Assembly (NCBI GenBank): GCA_903821805.1
Contig: CAIJNA010000182.1
Span: 1 to 5,438, forward strand
Source of the DNA: an uncultured Campylobacterota bacterium
GTDB taxonomy: Bacteria > Campylobacterota > Campylobacteria > Campylobacterales > Arcobacteraceae
Length of the DNA: 5,438 bases
Direction of reading: 5' to 3'
Shown here: in pieces, positions 1-5,438 of the stretch
Layout: each line of letters begins with the position of its first letter
Position numbering within the stretch: the first letter of the stretch is position 1
Program-made: the position numbers and the translations under genes
Notes under the pieces: generated by a model
Told to the model about the DNA's origin: nothing
Seen by the model: only the letters and a program-made list of their open reading frames with translations
Database searches by the model: none

Positions 1-1
1 A

Positions 2-124
2 TATGGGATTGAAACTTGGATGGAAGAGTGTAACCCAACTAAAAACTGGTACAGCAATGTAGCAAACAAAGATAAAAGAAAATTAGGAAATTATTTACCA
101 GAACATTGTGTTAACGTAAAATAA
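2..124 (+). CDS. C-terminal fragment of an unrecognised protein (5' end outside window)
   Basis: An open frame runs in from the left edge and encodes 40 residues before a TAA stop. The visible tail is hydrophilic and lysine/asparagine-rich, with two tryptophans and two cysteines (fragment residues 10 and 36). It ends PEHCVNVK. The cysteines could form a disulfide if the protein is exported, but no signal peptide or domain can be seen in so short a piece. It is accepted as a real gene end because its composition is protein-like (WMEECNP, NYLPEHC) and because the next gene on the strand starts with its own promoter after a gap of about 190 bases. I do not recognise the family. A spurious open frame at the edge remains possible. 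Confidence 0.55.
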   Translation, partial: YGIETWMEECNPTKNWYSNVANKDKRKLGNYLPEHCVNVK

Positions 125-280
125 TTATTCTTATAATATATCGATAGCTTGACCAATTATTTGTTCTTGCTATTATAGATCTCCTCTTATTATGACAAAT
201 TATTTTGAAATAAAATTCTATCCTCATTAAAAAACATACTACATCACACTAAATTTCATCAAACATTCATATTTATAAAG

Positions 281-286
281 TATAAT
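281..286 (+). promoter_or_regulatory. Probable sigma-70 -10 box for the OmpA-domain lipoprotein gene
   Basis: A perfect TATAAT lies 25 bases upstream of the ATG at 312. Transcription would start near 292-294, giving a leader of roughly 20 bases that contains AGGGAA at 301-306, five bases before the start codon. No good -35 hexamer is visible, which fits Campylobacterota promoters, where the -35 element is poorly conserved. The rest of the gap (125-280) is AT-rich, with no terminator or RNA gene that I can support. Confidence 0.6.
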
Positions 287-311
287 TCGCAAAAATTTCA
301 AGGGAATTAAT

Positions 312-935
312 ATGAGTTTAAAAATAATAACTATTGCTGCTATATCTCTAGCTATTATGCTTAGTGGTTGCGCATCAAAACAAGAAGTAATATCATTTAA
401 TGATATCAATAAAACTGTAAAAAAAGATGAAAATAATTCTATATCTCTTAATGATATAAACAAAACAGCTCAAGAGGTTATTGCATCAGAAAGAATCATC
501 ACAACAATAACGGATAGTAGTTCTCAAAATAAGAATAATATTATAGACAATACGAGAAATACTACTGTTAGCAATGTAAACGGGGAAAATGTGACATTAA
601 AATCGATTCATTTTCCTGTAGATGTGTATTCATTAAGCGAGGATGATCTATTAGTAACAACAGAAAATGCGAATAAAATTAAAATAATTTCATCAAAAGG
701 TGACACTTTTAAAATTAAACTTGAGGGTGATTGTGATGAATCGGGAAGTGATGAATACAACTACGCACTAGGACTAAAGCGAGCAATTTCGGTAAAAAAT
801 GACCTTATAAATAGAGGAATTAATGCTGATAGAATTGTAACTTTTAGCTACGGGGAAAGTAATCCAATTTGTAAAGAATACACAGCGGAATGTTTTTCAA
901 AAAACAGAAGAACTGACTATTTCTTACTTCCATAA
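312..935 (+). CDS. Pal/Omp18-like outer-membrane lipoprotein with C-terminal OmpA domain
   Basis: This is a predicted peptidoglycan-associated lipoprotein of 207 residues. Residues 1-20 form a lipoprotein signal peptide with the lipobox LSGC. Cys20 would be lipidated, and Ala21 at +2 does not suggest inner-membrane retention. Residues 21-97 are a polar, Asn/Ser/Thr-rich linker that contains a short duplication (27-35 and 44-52). Residues 98-206 match the OmpA C-terminal domain, with LEGDCDESG, YALGLKRA, SYGESNP and NRRTDYFLLP. Asp142 and Arg157 have the 15-residue spacing of the diaminopimelate-binding pair known from OmpA-family domains. Cys141, Cys187 and Cys194 match extra cysteines I recall in Campylobacter Pal/Omp18. 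It differs from standard Pal in its longer linker, in FPVDVY where FDFD is usual, and in having no tolB neighbour, so it may be a paralogue of the Tol-Pal protein. The start is supported by AGGGAA at 301-306. Confidence 0.88.
   Translation: MSLKIITIAAISLAIMLSGCASKQEVISFNDINKTVKKDENNSISLNDINKTAQEVIASERIITTITDSSSQNKNNIIDNTRNTTVSNVNGENVTLKSIHFPVDVYSLSEDDLLVTTENANKIKIISSKGDTFKIKLEGDCDESGSDEYNYALGLKRAISVKNDLINRGINADRIVTFSYGESNPICKEYTAECFSKNRRTDYFLLP
390..467 (+). repeat. Degenerate internal duplication in the lipoprotein linker
   Basis: Two 27-base units, 390-416 and 441-467 (51 bases apart), encode ISFNDINKT and ISLNDINKT. They differ at five positions. Four of the changes are synonymous and one is a conservative Phe to Leu change. 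This points to an old duplication kept at the protein level, not a recent slippage product. Confidence 0.75.
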
Positions 936-1030
936 TTATTTTTTTAAAAGCTCTATTTGTATCAGACAAGGTATTGAGATATAATTAACGATTTGGCAAA
1001 ACCTTTTATTTTATGATAGCTGATGACAAG

Positions 1031-1651
1031 TCATAATGTATTATAAGACCTATCTCCAGCATCTCCAAGACCTGGGATGATAAATTTGTCATCATTTAAT
1101 TTATCATCTATTTGAGAAATAAAGATATCAACATCTGGAGCAAAATCTTGAACGTTTTTTACACCTTCAGGTGAACCAATAATATTTAGAGTTATGATCT
1201 TTCTTGGATTTCTTCTTTGAATGTGTTCAATTGCATCACACATTGATCCGCCAGTTGCAACCATTGGGTCAACCAGAAGTATTATCTTCCCCTCACAGTC
1301 AGGTAATCTATCGTAGTAAAGTAAACTTTTGTGAGTTTTCTCATCTCTTTGCATTGCTAAAAAGCCTGCAGCTATATTTGGCAAAAGCTCAATTACACTT
1401 TCAAGCATAGGCATTCCGGCTCGTAATATTGTAACTACAATAATATTTTCTTCCTCAATACTATCAAATGTGTCATCACCCTTCCAAGTCTTAATACATT
1501 TAGATTTTAATTCGAATTTATTAAGTGCTTCATAGGCTAGTTGTTTTGTTAGCTCGCGAATTAAGTGTCTAAATCTTATAGCATCACTTTTACTATCCCT
1601 TAAATGAGTTATTAAAGTTTTTGTCAATGGGTTTGTAAGTTCGTAAATCAT
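1031..1651 (-). CDS. upp: Uracil phosphoribosyltransferase
   Basis: Upp converts uracil and PRPP to UMP and pyrophosphate in the cytoplasm (pyrimidine salvage). The 206-residue length is normal; the E. coli enzyme has 208. Visible family motifs are TILRAG (74-79), the PRPP-binding loop DPMVATGGS (128-136) and the uracil-binding tail IIPGLGDAGDR (191-201). The N-terminal NPL and RFR elements are also typical. Residues 101-117 (QRDEKT, then LYYDRLP) and the C-terminus YNTL differ from the E. coli form. The start codon overlaps the stop of the upstream exported-protein gene by 4 bases (ATGA, 1648-1651). No good Shine-Dalgarno precedes it, so translation probably depends on coupling to that gene. 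No clear terminator is visible between it and the convergent lipoprotein gene. Confidence 0.96.
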   Translation of the reverse strand: MIYELTNPLTKTLITHLRDSKSDAIRFRHLIRELTKQLAYEALNKFELKSKCIKTWKGDDTFDSIEEENIIVVTILRAGMPMLESVIELLPNIAAGFLAMQRDEKTHKSLLYYDRLPDCEGKIILLVDPMVATGGSMCDAIEHIQRRNPRKIITLNIIGSPEGVKNVQDFAPDVDIFISQIDDKLNDDKFIIPGLGDAGDRSYNTL

Positions 1652-2067
1652 TTCTTATTTTTAGAGAATCCGCAATCTTGAGGTGTAATTGTAAACTCTG
1701 CAATGAACTTGCCATCTTTACTATAATAACTATATGTCATTTTTACTCCATTTTCAGGAAATATTTTAACACTTGGTGTTGTACAAACAGAATTCTTTAT
1801 AGATGGCTTCAATGCATTGATTAAGTCTTTAGGTGAAAAATCATTTTGATTTGTATTGACAAGGGTATATTTATATACTATTTCCTTATCTAATCCAATA
1901 GCAGAATCAGCTCTAGTTTCTTGATCCAACATCATTGGTAATTGCTGATTTATTCCACTTGCAACTTCATTTAAAAATGCTGCTGATTGAATTGTTTTTC
2001 TATCTAAAGTATCTTTTCCAAATAATATCACTGAGAAAATACTTATTACTAAAAATATTTTTTTCAT
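1648..2067 (-). CDS. Small exported protein of unknown function
   Basis: The 139-residue protein begins with a short hydrophobic signal sequence (about residues 1-17: two lysines, then a hydrophobic core ending LFG). The mature part is about 120 residues and probably periplasmic. It has a helical-looking segment with QQLPMMLDQETRADS (41-55), a predicted beta-rich middle (VYKYTLVN) and a tail with YSYYSKDGKF and PQDCGF. Cys95 and Cys132 are the only cysteines and could form a disulfide. The LPMM-D-x-x-TR-x-D pattern and the tail recall small hypothetical proteins seen in other proteobacteria, but I cannot name a family. The gene starts 11 bases after the Sel1-repeat gene, with AAGGA at 2074-2078 six bases before the ATG, and overlaps upp by 4 bases, so the three are very likely cotranscribed. 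Confidence 0.85.
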   Translation of the reverse strand: MKKIFLVISIFSVILFGKDTLDRKTIQSAAFLNEVASGINQQLPMMLDQETRADSAIGLDKEIVYKYTLVNTNQNDFSPKDLINALKPSIKNSVCTTPSVKIFPENGVKMTYSYYSKDGKFIAEFTITPQDCGFSKNKK

Positions 2068-2078
2068 CCTAAATCCTT

Positions 2079-2786
2079 TTATTTTAATTTGTATTTTTCT
2101 TTTATATTATCAGCTATAACTTCCAATATTGATCCTGGCTCAATAATTGTCCATTGACCAGCTGTATTGTCTGTTTTTAACAAGCTGCCATTACAATTGT
2201 AGTCACTATTGATATTGAGTTTATTTTTCATGCTTCCATAATTGATTGTGAGCAAAACTTTCATGTATCCAAAATTCTCATAATTTTGATGATCCAATGC
2301 TTGTGAATTTCTACCAGCCTCACTAGAAAGCCAAATTGTCCAAACATTTATAATTTTAAGTTTTTTATCTATTTGAATTGTTTTTGCATCAGCTAAAATT
2401 GATGGAAATGTTCCATCTGCAGTAAAACCAGCATTAAAATACCTATTATCATTAGTCCAAGATATCTCATTTGATGAACACACAGGTAATGTTGCCCTAA
2501 ACAATGTATAACGCTCACAAGACCATTGATCTTGCATATCACAAGCTTTTGTGTAATAATTAAGCGCTTCATCTGAGTTATAAGGAATTACAATTCCGTC
2601 TTCATAATATGCTCCAAGCATTCTACATCCCAAAGGATATCCTTCGCTACAAGATTTACTCACAAGCTTAAATGCTGTTTTGTAATCTTTCTTGTCATAC
2701 GCATTAATTCCATCTTCATAATCATCTGCTAAACCAGATCCAACAAAAGCTACCAAAAGCAATATTTTTCCAAATATTTTCTTCAT
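2079..2786 (-). CDS. Exported Sel1-repeat protein with possible protein-E-like C-terminal domain
   Basis: The 235-residue protein has a signal peptide (1-20, likely cleaved after GLA, before DDYED). Residues 23-93 form one or two Sel1-type (TPR-like) helical repeats, with AFKLVSKSCSEGYPLGC, LGAYYEDG and EALNYYTKACDMQDQWSC. Cys46/Cys54 and Cys82/Cys90 have the eight-residue spacing of the disulfides in Helicobacter cysteine-rich (Hcp) Sel1 proteins, which supports a periplasmic or secreted location. Residues 108-232 look like a different, beta-rich domain: IQIDKKLKIINVWTIW, YMKVLLTINY, YNCNG, then W-x-I-x-PGS. This order resembles the surface-adhesin protein E family, which is inference from pattern only. 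The start is supported by AGGAGA at 2792-2797. It is the first gene of a three-gene unit ending in upp. Binding partner and role are unknown. Confidence 0.88.
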   Translation of the reverse strand: MKKIFGKILLLVAFVGSGLADDYEDGINAYDKKDYKTAFKLVSKSCSEGYPLGCRMLGAYYEDGIVIPYNSDEALNYYTKACDMQDQWSCERYTLFRATLPVCSSNEISWTNDNRYFNAGFTADGTFPSILADAKTIQIDKKLKIINVWTIWLSSEAGRNSQALDHQNYENFGYMKVLLTINYGSMKNKLNINSDYNCNGSLLKTDNTAGQWTIIEPGSILEVIADNIKEKYKLK

Positions 2787-2826
2787 TATATTCTCCTATA
2801 ATATTAAGATCAGATGTGTATCTTTC

Positions 2827-2887
2827 AATAAATAAACCAAGCCAATCATATAATAAATAAACTTAATACGATTTACTTAATAAATAG
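2827..2887. repeat. Iterated AATAAATA repeats in the divergent intergenic region
   Basis: AATAAATAAAC occurs exactly twice (2827-2837 and 2852-2862), and a shorter copy AATAAATAG lies at 2879-2887. The starts are 25 and 27 bases apart. ACTTAATA is also repeated at 2861-2868 and 2875-2882. The region lies between two divergent genes, so these could be binding sites for a regulator. In such AT-rich DNA, chance is a serious alternative. Confidence 0.35.
2850..2855 (-). promoter_or_regulatory. Candidate -10 box for the Sel1/exported protein/upp unit
   Basis: On the minus strand this reads TATTAT (five of six matches to TATAAT), about 65 bases upstream of the first ATG of the unit. No convincing -35 accompanies it. 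TAATAT and TATTAT nearer the gene would place the transcript start inside the ribosome binding site, so they are less likely. The assignment is tentative. Confidence 0.25.
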
Positions 2888-2918
2888 CAATCTGTAAGTC
2901 TATATAAAGTTAATACTA

Positions 2919-2924
2919 TATAAT
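2919..2924 (+). promoter_or_regulatory. Probable -10 box for the DUF1003 gene
   Basis: A perfect TATAAT lies 24 bases before the ATG at 2949. Transcription would start near 2931 and give a leader of about 18 bases. AGGA at 2938-2941 serves as the ribosome binding site, seven bases from the start. No recognisable -35 is present. Confidence 0.55.
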
Positions 2925-2948
2925 TAAAGTAAAAACTAGGATCACATA

Positions 2949-3650
2949 ATGAAGCACAATAAATTGTATGAATGTTCCGTTTGTCATAAAAAGTTTGGTT
3001 CTTCACATATTATTCATGCGGATATCATAAGAGATACAGTTTCACAACTAATCAAAAAAGACATTTCAACATGGGATGGCATGTCAAATATTTGTGATAA
3101 TGACTTGCATCATTATCAAAATCTTTATGTCAATAATCTACTTGAAACAGATCAAGGAAATCTAACAGAACTTGAAAAAGAAGTAATTAATAATATCACA
3201 AACCATGAACTCATATCTACAAATCTTGATAAAGATTTTGATACTAAATGGACACTTGGAGAAAGAGTAGCAGATAAAATTGCATCTTTTGGTGGAAGCT
3301 GGGCATTTATGGGTGTATTTGCAGGATTTTTACTTGTATGGATTACGATAAATTCAATGATATTTTTATGGAATCCAGTAGATCCATTTCCTTATATTTT
3401 ATTAAATTTAGTTCTTTCGTGTCTTGCTGCTATTCAAGCTCCAATAATTATGATGAGTCAAAATAGACAAGAAGCAAAAGACAGAGTAAGATCTCAACAC
3501 GATTATCAAGTTAATTTAAAGGCTGAACTTGAAATAAGACAATTAAATGAAAAGATAGATCATTTACTTTACCATCAATGGGAAAAACTTACTAAAATAG
3601 AAGAAATTCAACTTGATGTGTTAGAAGAACTTAGACTCAAAAAAATTTAA
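2949..3650 (+). CDS. DUF1003 family inner-membrane protein with N-terminal Cys/His cluster
   Basis: The 233-residue protein matches the DUF1003 family. The diagnostic part is about residues 104-205: GERVADKIASFGGSW, a membrane helix at about 117-139, NPVDPFPYILLN, a second helix at about 148-168 (LVLSCLAAIQAPIIMM), then SQNRQEAKDR and a charged helical tail. The two-helix hairpin would leave both termini on the same side, probably the cytoplasm. Residues 1-60 add a possible metal-binding module: Cys9-x2-Cys12, then Cys49 followed by His54/His55. The tail (about 186-231) has a coiled-coil pattern (LKAELEIRQLNEKIDHLL, IEEIQLDVLEEL). The biochemical role of DUF1003 proteins is not established to my knowledge. 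The gene stands alone on its strand, divergent from the Sel1 unit and convergent with mdaB, with its own promoter. Confidence 0.9.
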   Translation: MKHNKLYECSVCHKKFGSSHIIHADIIRDTVSQLIKKDISTWDGMSNICDNDLHHYQNLYVNNLLETDQGNLTELEKEVINNITNHELISTNLDKDFDTKWTLGERVADKIASFGGSWAFMGVFAGFLLVWITINSMIFLWNPVDPFPYILLNLVLSCLAAIQAPIIMMSQNRQEAKDRVRSQHDYQVNLKAELEIRQLNEKIDHLLYHQWEKLTKIEEIQLDVLEELRLKKI

Positions 3651-3682
3651 AACTTATTTATCTAAAGCTCTTTAGCTAGGAT

Positions 3683-4276
3683 CTATTTAATAAAATTTTT
3701 ACATAATATTAATTCGAGTCGTGCTAATTCTTCTTTCAAATTCATATCACCTTTAAATATATCGTGAATTGCATAAGTTTCTAATGGCTTTGCACCACAA
3801 AACTGGAATGTTTTATGAACAGCATAATTTGACTGATCTAAAGATAATCCTTCAAAAAACCCATCTTTATTATCAAATTCACTAACTGGGCAATTGTAAG
3901 TCAAGCTTAGCATATAAGTTTTATCGCTCATCAATCCTCCAGATCCATACTTTTTACTAGAATCTGTGCTGCTTCTGCCATCGCTTGCATAAGTTACTTT
4001 TCCAACACCAGCTGAAAAAACTTCATCAACATATTTTTTTGCCATCCATGGCAAAGTCATCCAATATACAGGATATTGAAAATATATACAATTGGCCCAT
4101 TTGAATTTTTCAACTTCTTCTTGTATATCATAAGTACTTTCAACTTTACTATGCTTTACTATAAATCCATTTTTTATAAAGAAATCATCTGCTTTATCAA
4201 TAACACTTTGAGTCAATTTCCCTTCAGCGACATCTTTATAGTATTGATGTCCATTAATAATTAGAATATTTTTCAT
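3683..4276 (-). CDS. mdaB: MdaB-type NAD(P)H:quinone oxidoreductase
   Basis: This is a flavodoxin-fold FAD enzyme that reduces quinones by two electrons in the cytoplasm, avoiding semiquinone formation. In Helicobacter species MdaB contributes to oxidative-stress resistance. The 197-residue length matches E. coli MdaB (193). The sequence follows the family closely: ILIINGH (4-10), QYPVYWMTLPWMAKKYVDEVF (67-87), YASDGR (96-101), the KKYGSGGL motif (108-115) and MLSLTYNCP (122-130). The start is supported by AAGGAA at 4285-4290, eight bases before the ATG. It lies downstream of glnA on the same strand, but a strong terminator (4379-4412) separates them, so it is probably transcribed on its own from within 4277-4378. 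It converges on the DUF1003 gene with a 32-base gap. Confidence 0.95.
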   Translation of the reverse strand: MKNILIINGHQYYKDVAEGKLTQSVIDKADDFFIKNGFIVKHSKVESTYDIQEEVEKFKWANCIYFQYPVYWMTLPWMAKKYVDEVFSAGVGKVTYASDGRSSTDSSKKYGSGGLMSDKTYMLSLTYNCPVSEFDNKDGFFEGLSLDQSNYAVHKTFQFCGAKPLETYAIHDIFKGDMNLKEELARLELILCKNFIK

Positions 4277-4305
4277 TTGTATTTTTCCTTTTGTTTAATC
4301 TTATC

Positions 4306-4311
4306 ATTTTA
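4306..4311 (-). promoter_or_regulatory. Candidate -10 box for mdaB
   Basis: On the minus strand this reads TAAAAT, 30 bases upstream of the mdaB start, and would give a leader of about 23 bases. TTGCAA further upstream (4334-4339) is 22 bases away, too far for a normal -35. The region is so AT-rich that other hexamers fit almost as well. I see no operator for a stress regulator. Confidence 0.3.
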
Positions 4312-4378
4312 ATAGAAAAATTATTTTTTACGGTTGCAATTAAATACTAAATATAATAAGCAAGAAGAATTTAGGCAT

Positions 4379-4412
4379 AAAAAAACCCCATCACTTCCAT
4401 GATGGGGTTTTT
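4379..4412 (-). terminator. Intrinsic terminator of glnA
   Basis: A perfect 8-bp GC-containing stem, CCCCATCA (4386-4393) with TGATGGGG (4400-4407), has a 6-base loop. It is flanked by A5/T5 that can extend the stem to 13 bp. On the minus strand it is followed by seven Ts. It starts 16 bases after the glnA stop codon, so it should end the glnA transcript before mdaB. Confidence 0.95.
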
Positions 4413-4428
4413 AAACTTCAATTGAATA

Positions 4429-5436
4429 TTAACAAGAATAAGTTGTTTTGAATTCAAATGGTGTAGGTCTAGCTTCATATGGCCAAACTTGTGTTTCAAA
4501 TTTGTAATGTTGATAAACATTAATAAATTCAGGTGTAAATACTGGTTGTAAAAATGAATTATCTCTAATAAGACCTTCTAAAGCGCCTCTTAAAGTATGA
4601 GGCATTTGAGGAATACCTTTTTCTCTAATTTCATCAAGAGATAATTCATATAAATCTTCATCCATTGGTCCAACAGGCTCAGTTTTATTTTTAATACCAT
4701 CTAGTCCAGCCATCATCATAGCTGCGAATGCTAAATATGGGCAAGCAGTACTATCAGGGAATCTCATTTCAACTCTAACAGCTTTTTCGCCTGCACCGTA
4801 TGGGATTCTACAAGATGCACTTCTATTTTGAGAAGAGAATGTTAAGATTGAAGGTGCTTCAAATCCTGGGATAAGTCTTTTGTAAGAGTTAGTCGAAGGA
4901 TTTGTAAATGCCGCAACACTTCTTGCATGTTGGAAAACACCACCAATATAATGTCTAGCAGTATCTGAAATATTTCCATAACTACCTTGTGCATAGAATA
5001 AATTTTTTCCATTTTTCCATAAAGATTGGTGTACGTGCATACCATTTCCATTATCACCGTAAAGTGGTTTTGGCATAAATGTTGCAGATTTACCATTTAA
5101 GTGAGCTACCATTTTGATAACATATTTTAATTTTTGAACATTGTCGGCTGCTCCAATAATATCAGAGAAAACTATACCAATTTCATGTTGACCTTGTGCA
5201 ACTTCATGGTGACCAAGAACAACTTCAAGACCGATTTGTTCCATAATCAGCATCATCTCAGCACGCATATCTACGCCTGTATCTGTTGGAGCTACAGGAA
5301 AGTAACCACCCTTTGTTCCTGGACGGTGTGCATTATTGTAGCTGTCCGGATAAGTAGTGTTAGAATTCCATCCACCCTCTTCCGTATCAATTTTATAACC
5401 GGCTTCGTTGATATTGTCAATAAATTTTACGTCAGC
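4429..5436 (-). CDS. glnA: Glutamine synthetase, type I (C-terminal 335 residues; 5' end outside window)
   Basis: GlnA makes glutamine from glutamate, ammonia and ATP as a cytoplasmic dodecamer. The frame runs to the right edge, so the N-terminal part (roughly 140 residues of a usual 470-480) is missing. An internal ATG at 5268 is not the start, since conserved sequence continues before it (EEGGWNSNT, HRPGTKGGYFPV). Visible motifs, in fragment numbering: HHEVAQGQHEIG (76-87, metal-binding glutamates), FMPKPLYGDNGNGMHVH (120-136, ATP-binding signature), NPSTNSYKRLIPG (179-191), NRSASCRIP (204-212, catalytic arginines) and RFPDSTACPYLAFA (225-238). The signature has GDNGNG where GDNGSG is usual. 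Tyr263 in DEDLYELS aligns with the adenylylation tyrosine of E. coli GlnA. The C-terminus FEFKTTYSC matches the Helicobacter form. A strong terminator follows. Confidence 0.97.
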   Translation of the reverse strand, partial: ADVKFIDNINEAGYKIDTEEGGWNSNTTYPDSYNNAHRPGTKGGYFPVAPTDTGVDMRAEMMLIMEQIGLEVVLGHHEVAQGQHEIGIVFSDIIGAADNVQKLKYVIKMVAHLNGKSATFMPKPLYGDNGNGMHVHQSLWKNGKNLFYAQGSYGNISDTARHYIGGVFQHARSVAAFTNPSTNSYKRLIPGFEAPSILTFSSQNRSASCRIPYGAGEKAVRVEMRFPDSTACPYLAFAAMMMAGLDGIKNKTEPVGPMDEDLYELSLDEIREKGIPQMPHTLRGALEGLIRDNSFLQPVFTPEFINVYQHYKFETQVWPYEARPTPFEFKTTYSC

Positions 5437-5438
5437 AA

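Noticed and set aside
132..177. Possible stem between TATAATA (132-138) and TATTATA (171-177) downstream of the left-edge gene
   Set aside because: Seven A/T pairs around a loop of more than 30 bases without a T run are expected by chance in this composition.
239..463. Minus-strand open frame of 74 codons over the lipoprotein start
   Set aside because: It lies antisense to the signal peptide and linker of a well-supported lipoprotein gene. Its hydrophobic composition is the mirror of AT-rich codons, and it has no ribosome binding site I can see.
936..1030. Possible terminator between the lipoprotein gene and upp (TTTTTTTAAAAG; GGCAAAACC)
   Set aside because: The T run comes before and not after any stem, and GG/CC around CAAAA gives only two G-C pairs. 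No convincing terminator is visible on either strand.
1204..1410. Plus-strand open frame of 68 codons inside upp
   Set aside because: It is antisense to conserved Upp motifs (PRPP loop region) and has no family resemblance. It is a shadow of the real gene.
3662..3675. CTAAA/TTTAG hairpin between the convergent DUF1003 and mdaB genes
   Set aside because: The stem is only about 5 bp, AT-rich and has no following T run on either strand, so I would not call it a terminator.
4076..4264. Plus-strand open frame of 62 codons inside mdaB
   Set aside because: It is antisense to the conserved N-terminal half of MdaB. Its Phe/Ile-rich composition is what reversed Lys/Asn-rich codons produce.
4842..5096. 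Second minus-strand frame of 84 codons within glnA
   Set aside because: It overlaps the glnA active-site region in another frame. The GlnA frame is conserved throughout, so this is a shadow.
5266..5268. ATG at 5268 as the start of glnA
   Set aside because: The same frame continues to the window edge with clear GlnA sequence (EEGGWN, HRPGTKGGYFPV), so the ATG is an internal methionine and the gene is truncated only by the window.

Overview
The window looks like chromosomal sequence from an AT-rich member of the Campylobacterota, most likely an Arcobacter-type organism. This rests on four observations: the strongly AT-biased codon use; a glutamine synthetase that resembles the Helicobacter/Campylobacter form up to its C-terminal TTYSC; a Pal/Omp18-like lipoprotein with the extra cysteines typical of that phylum; and TATAAT boxes without an obvious -35. 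The assignment comes from recalled family features, not a database search.

Layout from left to right. The 3' end of an unrecognised gene (2-124, +) is followed by a monocistronic OmpA-domain lipoprotein (312-935, +). Converging on it is a tightly packed three-gene minus-strand unit, read from right to left: an exported Sel1-repeat protein with a possible protein-E-like C-terminal domain (2079-2786), a small exported protein of unknown function (1648-2067), and uracil phosphoribosyltransferase upp (1031-1651). The last two overlap by 4 bp. A divergent intergenic region of about 160 bp, carrying short iterated AT-rich repeats, separates this unit from a DUF1003 inner-membrane protein (2949-3650, +). 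That gene converges on an mdaB-type NAD(P)H:quinone oxidoreductase (3683-4276, -). The right end holds the C-terminal two thirds or so of glutamine synthetase glnA (4429-5436, -), followed by a strong intrinsic terminator (4379-4412).

The genes do not form one pathway. glnA (ammonia assimilation), upp (pyrimidine salvage) and mdaB (two-electron quinone reduction, oxidative-stress protection) are housekeeping or stress genes. The other complete genes encode envelope proteins: a peptidoglycan-binding lipoprotein, two exported proteins and a DUF1003 membrane protein.

I found no mobile element, CRISPR array, tRNA, rRNA or clear riboswitch. No gene-free stretch exceeds 300 bases. I see no convincing evidence of an undescribed multi-gene system. 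The parts most worth a second look are the exported pair coupled to upp, the Sel1/protein-E-like architecture, and the DUF1003 protein with an N-terminal Cys/His cluster.
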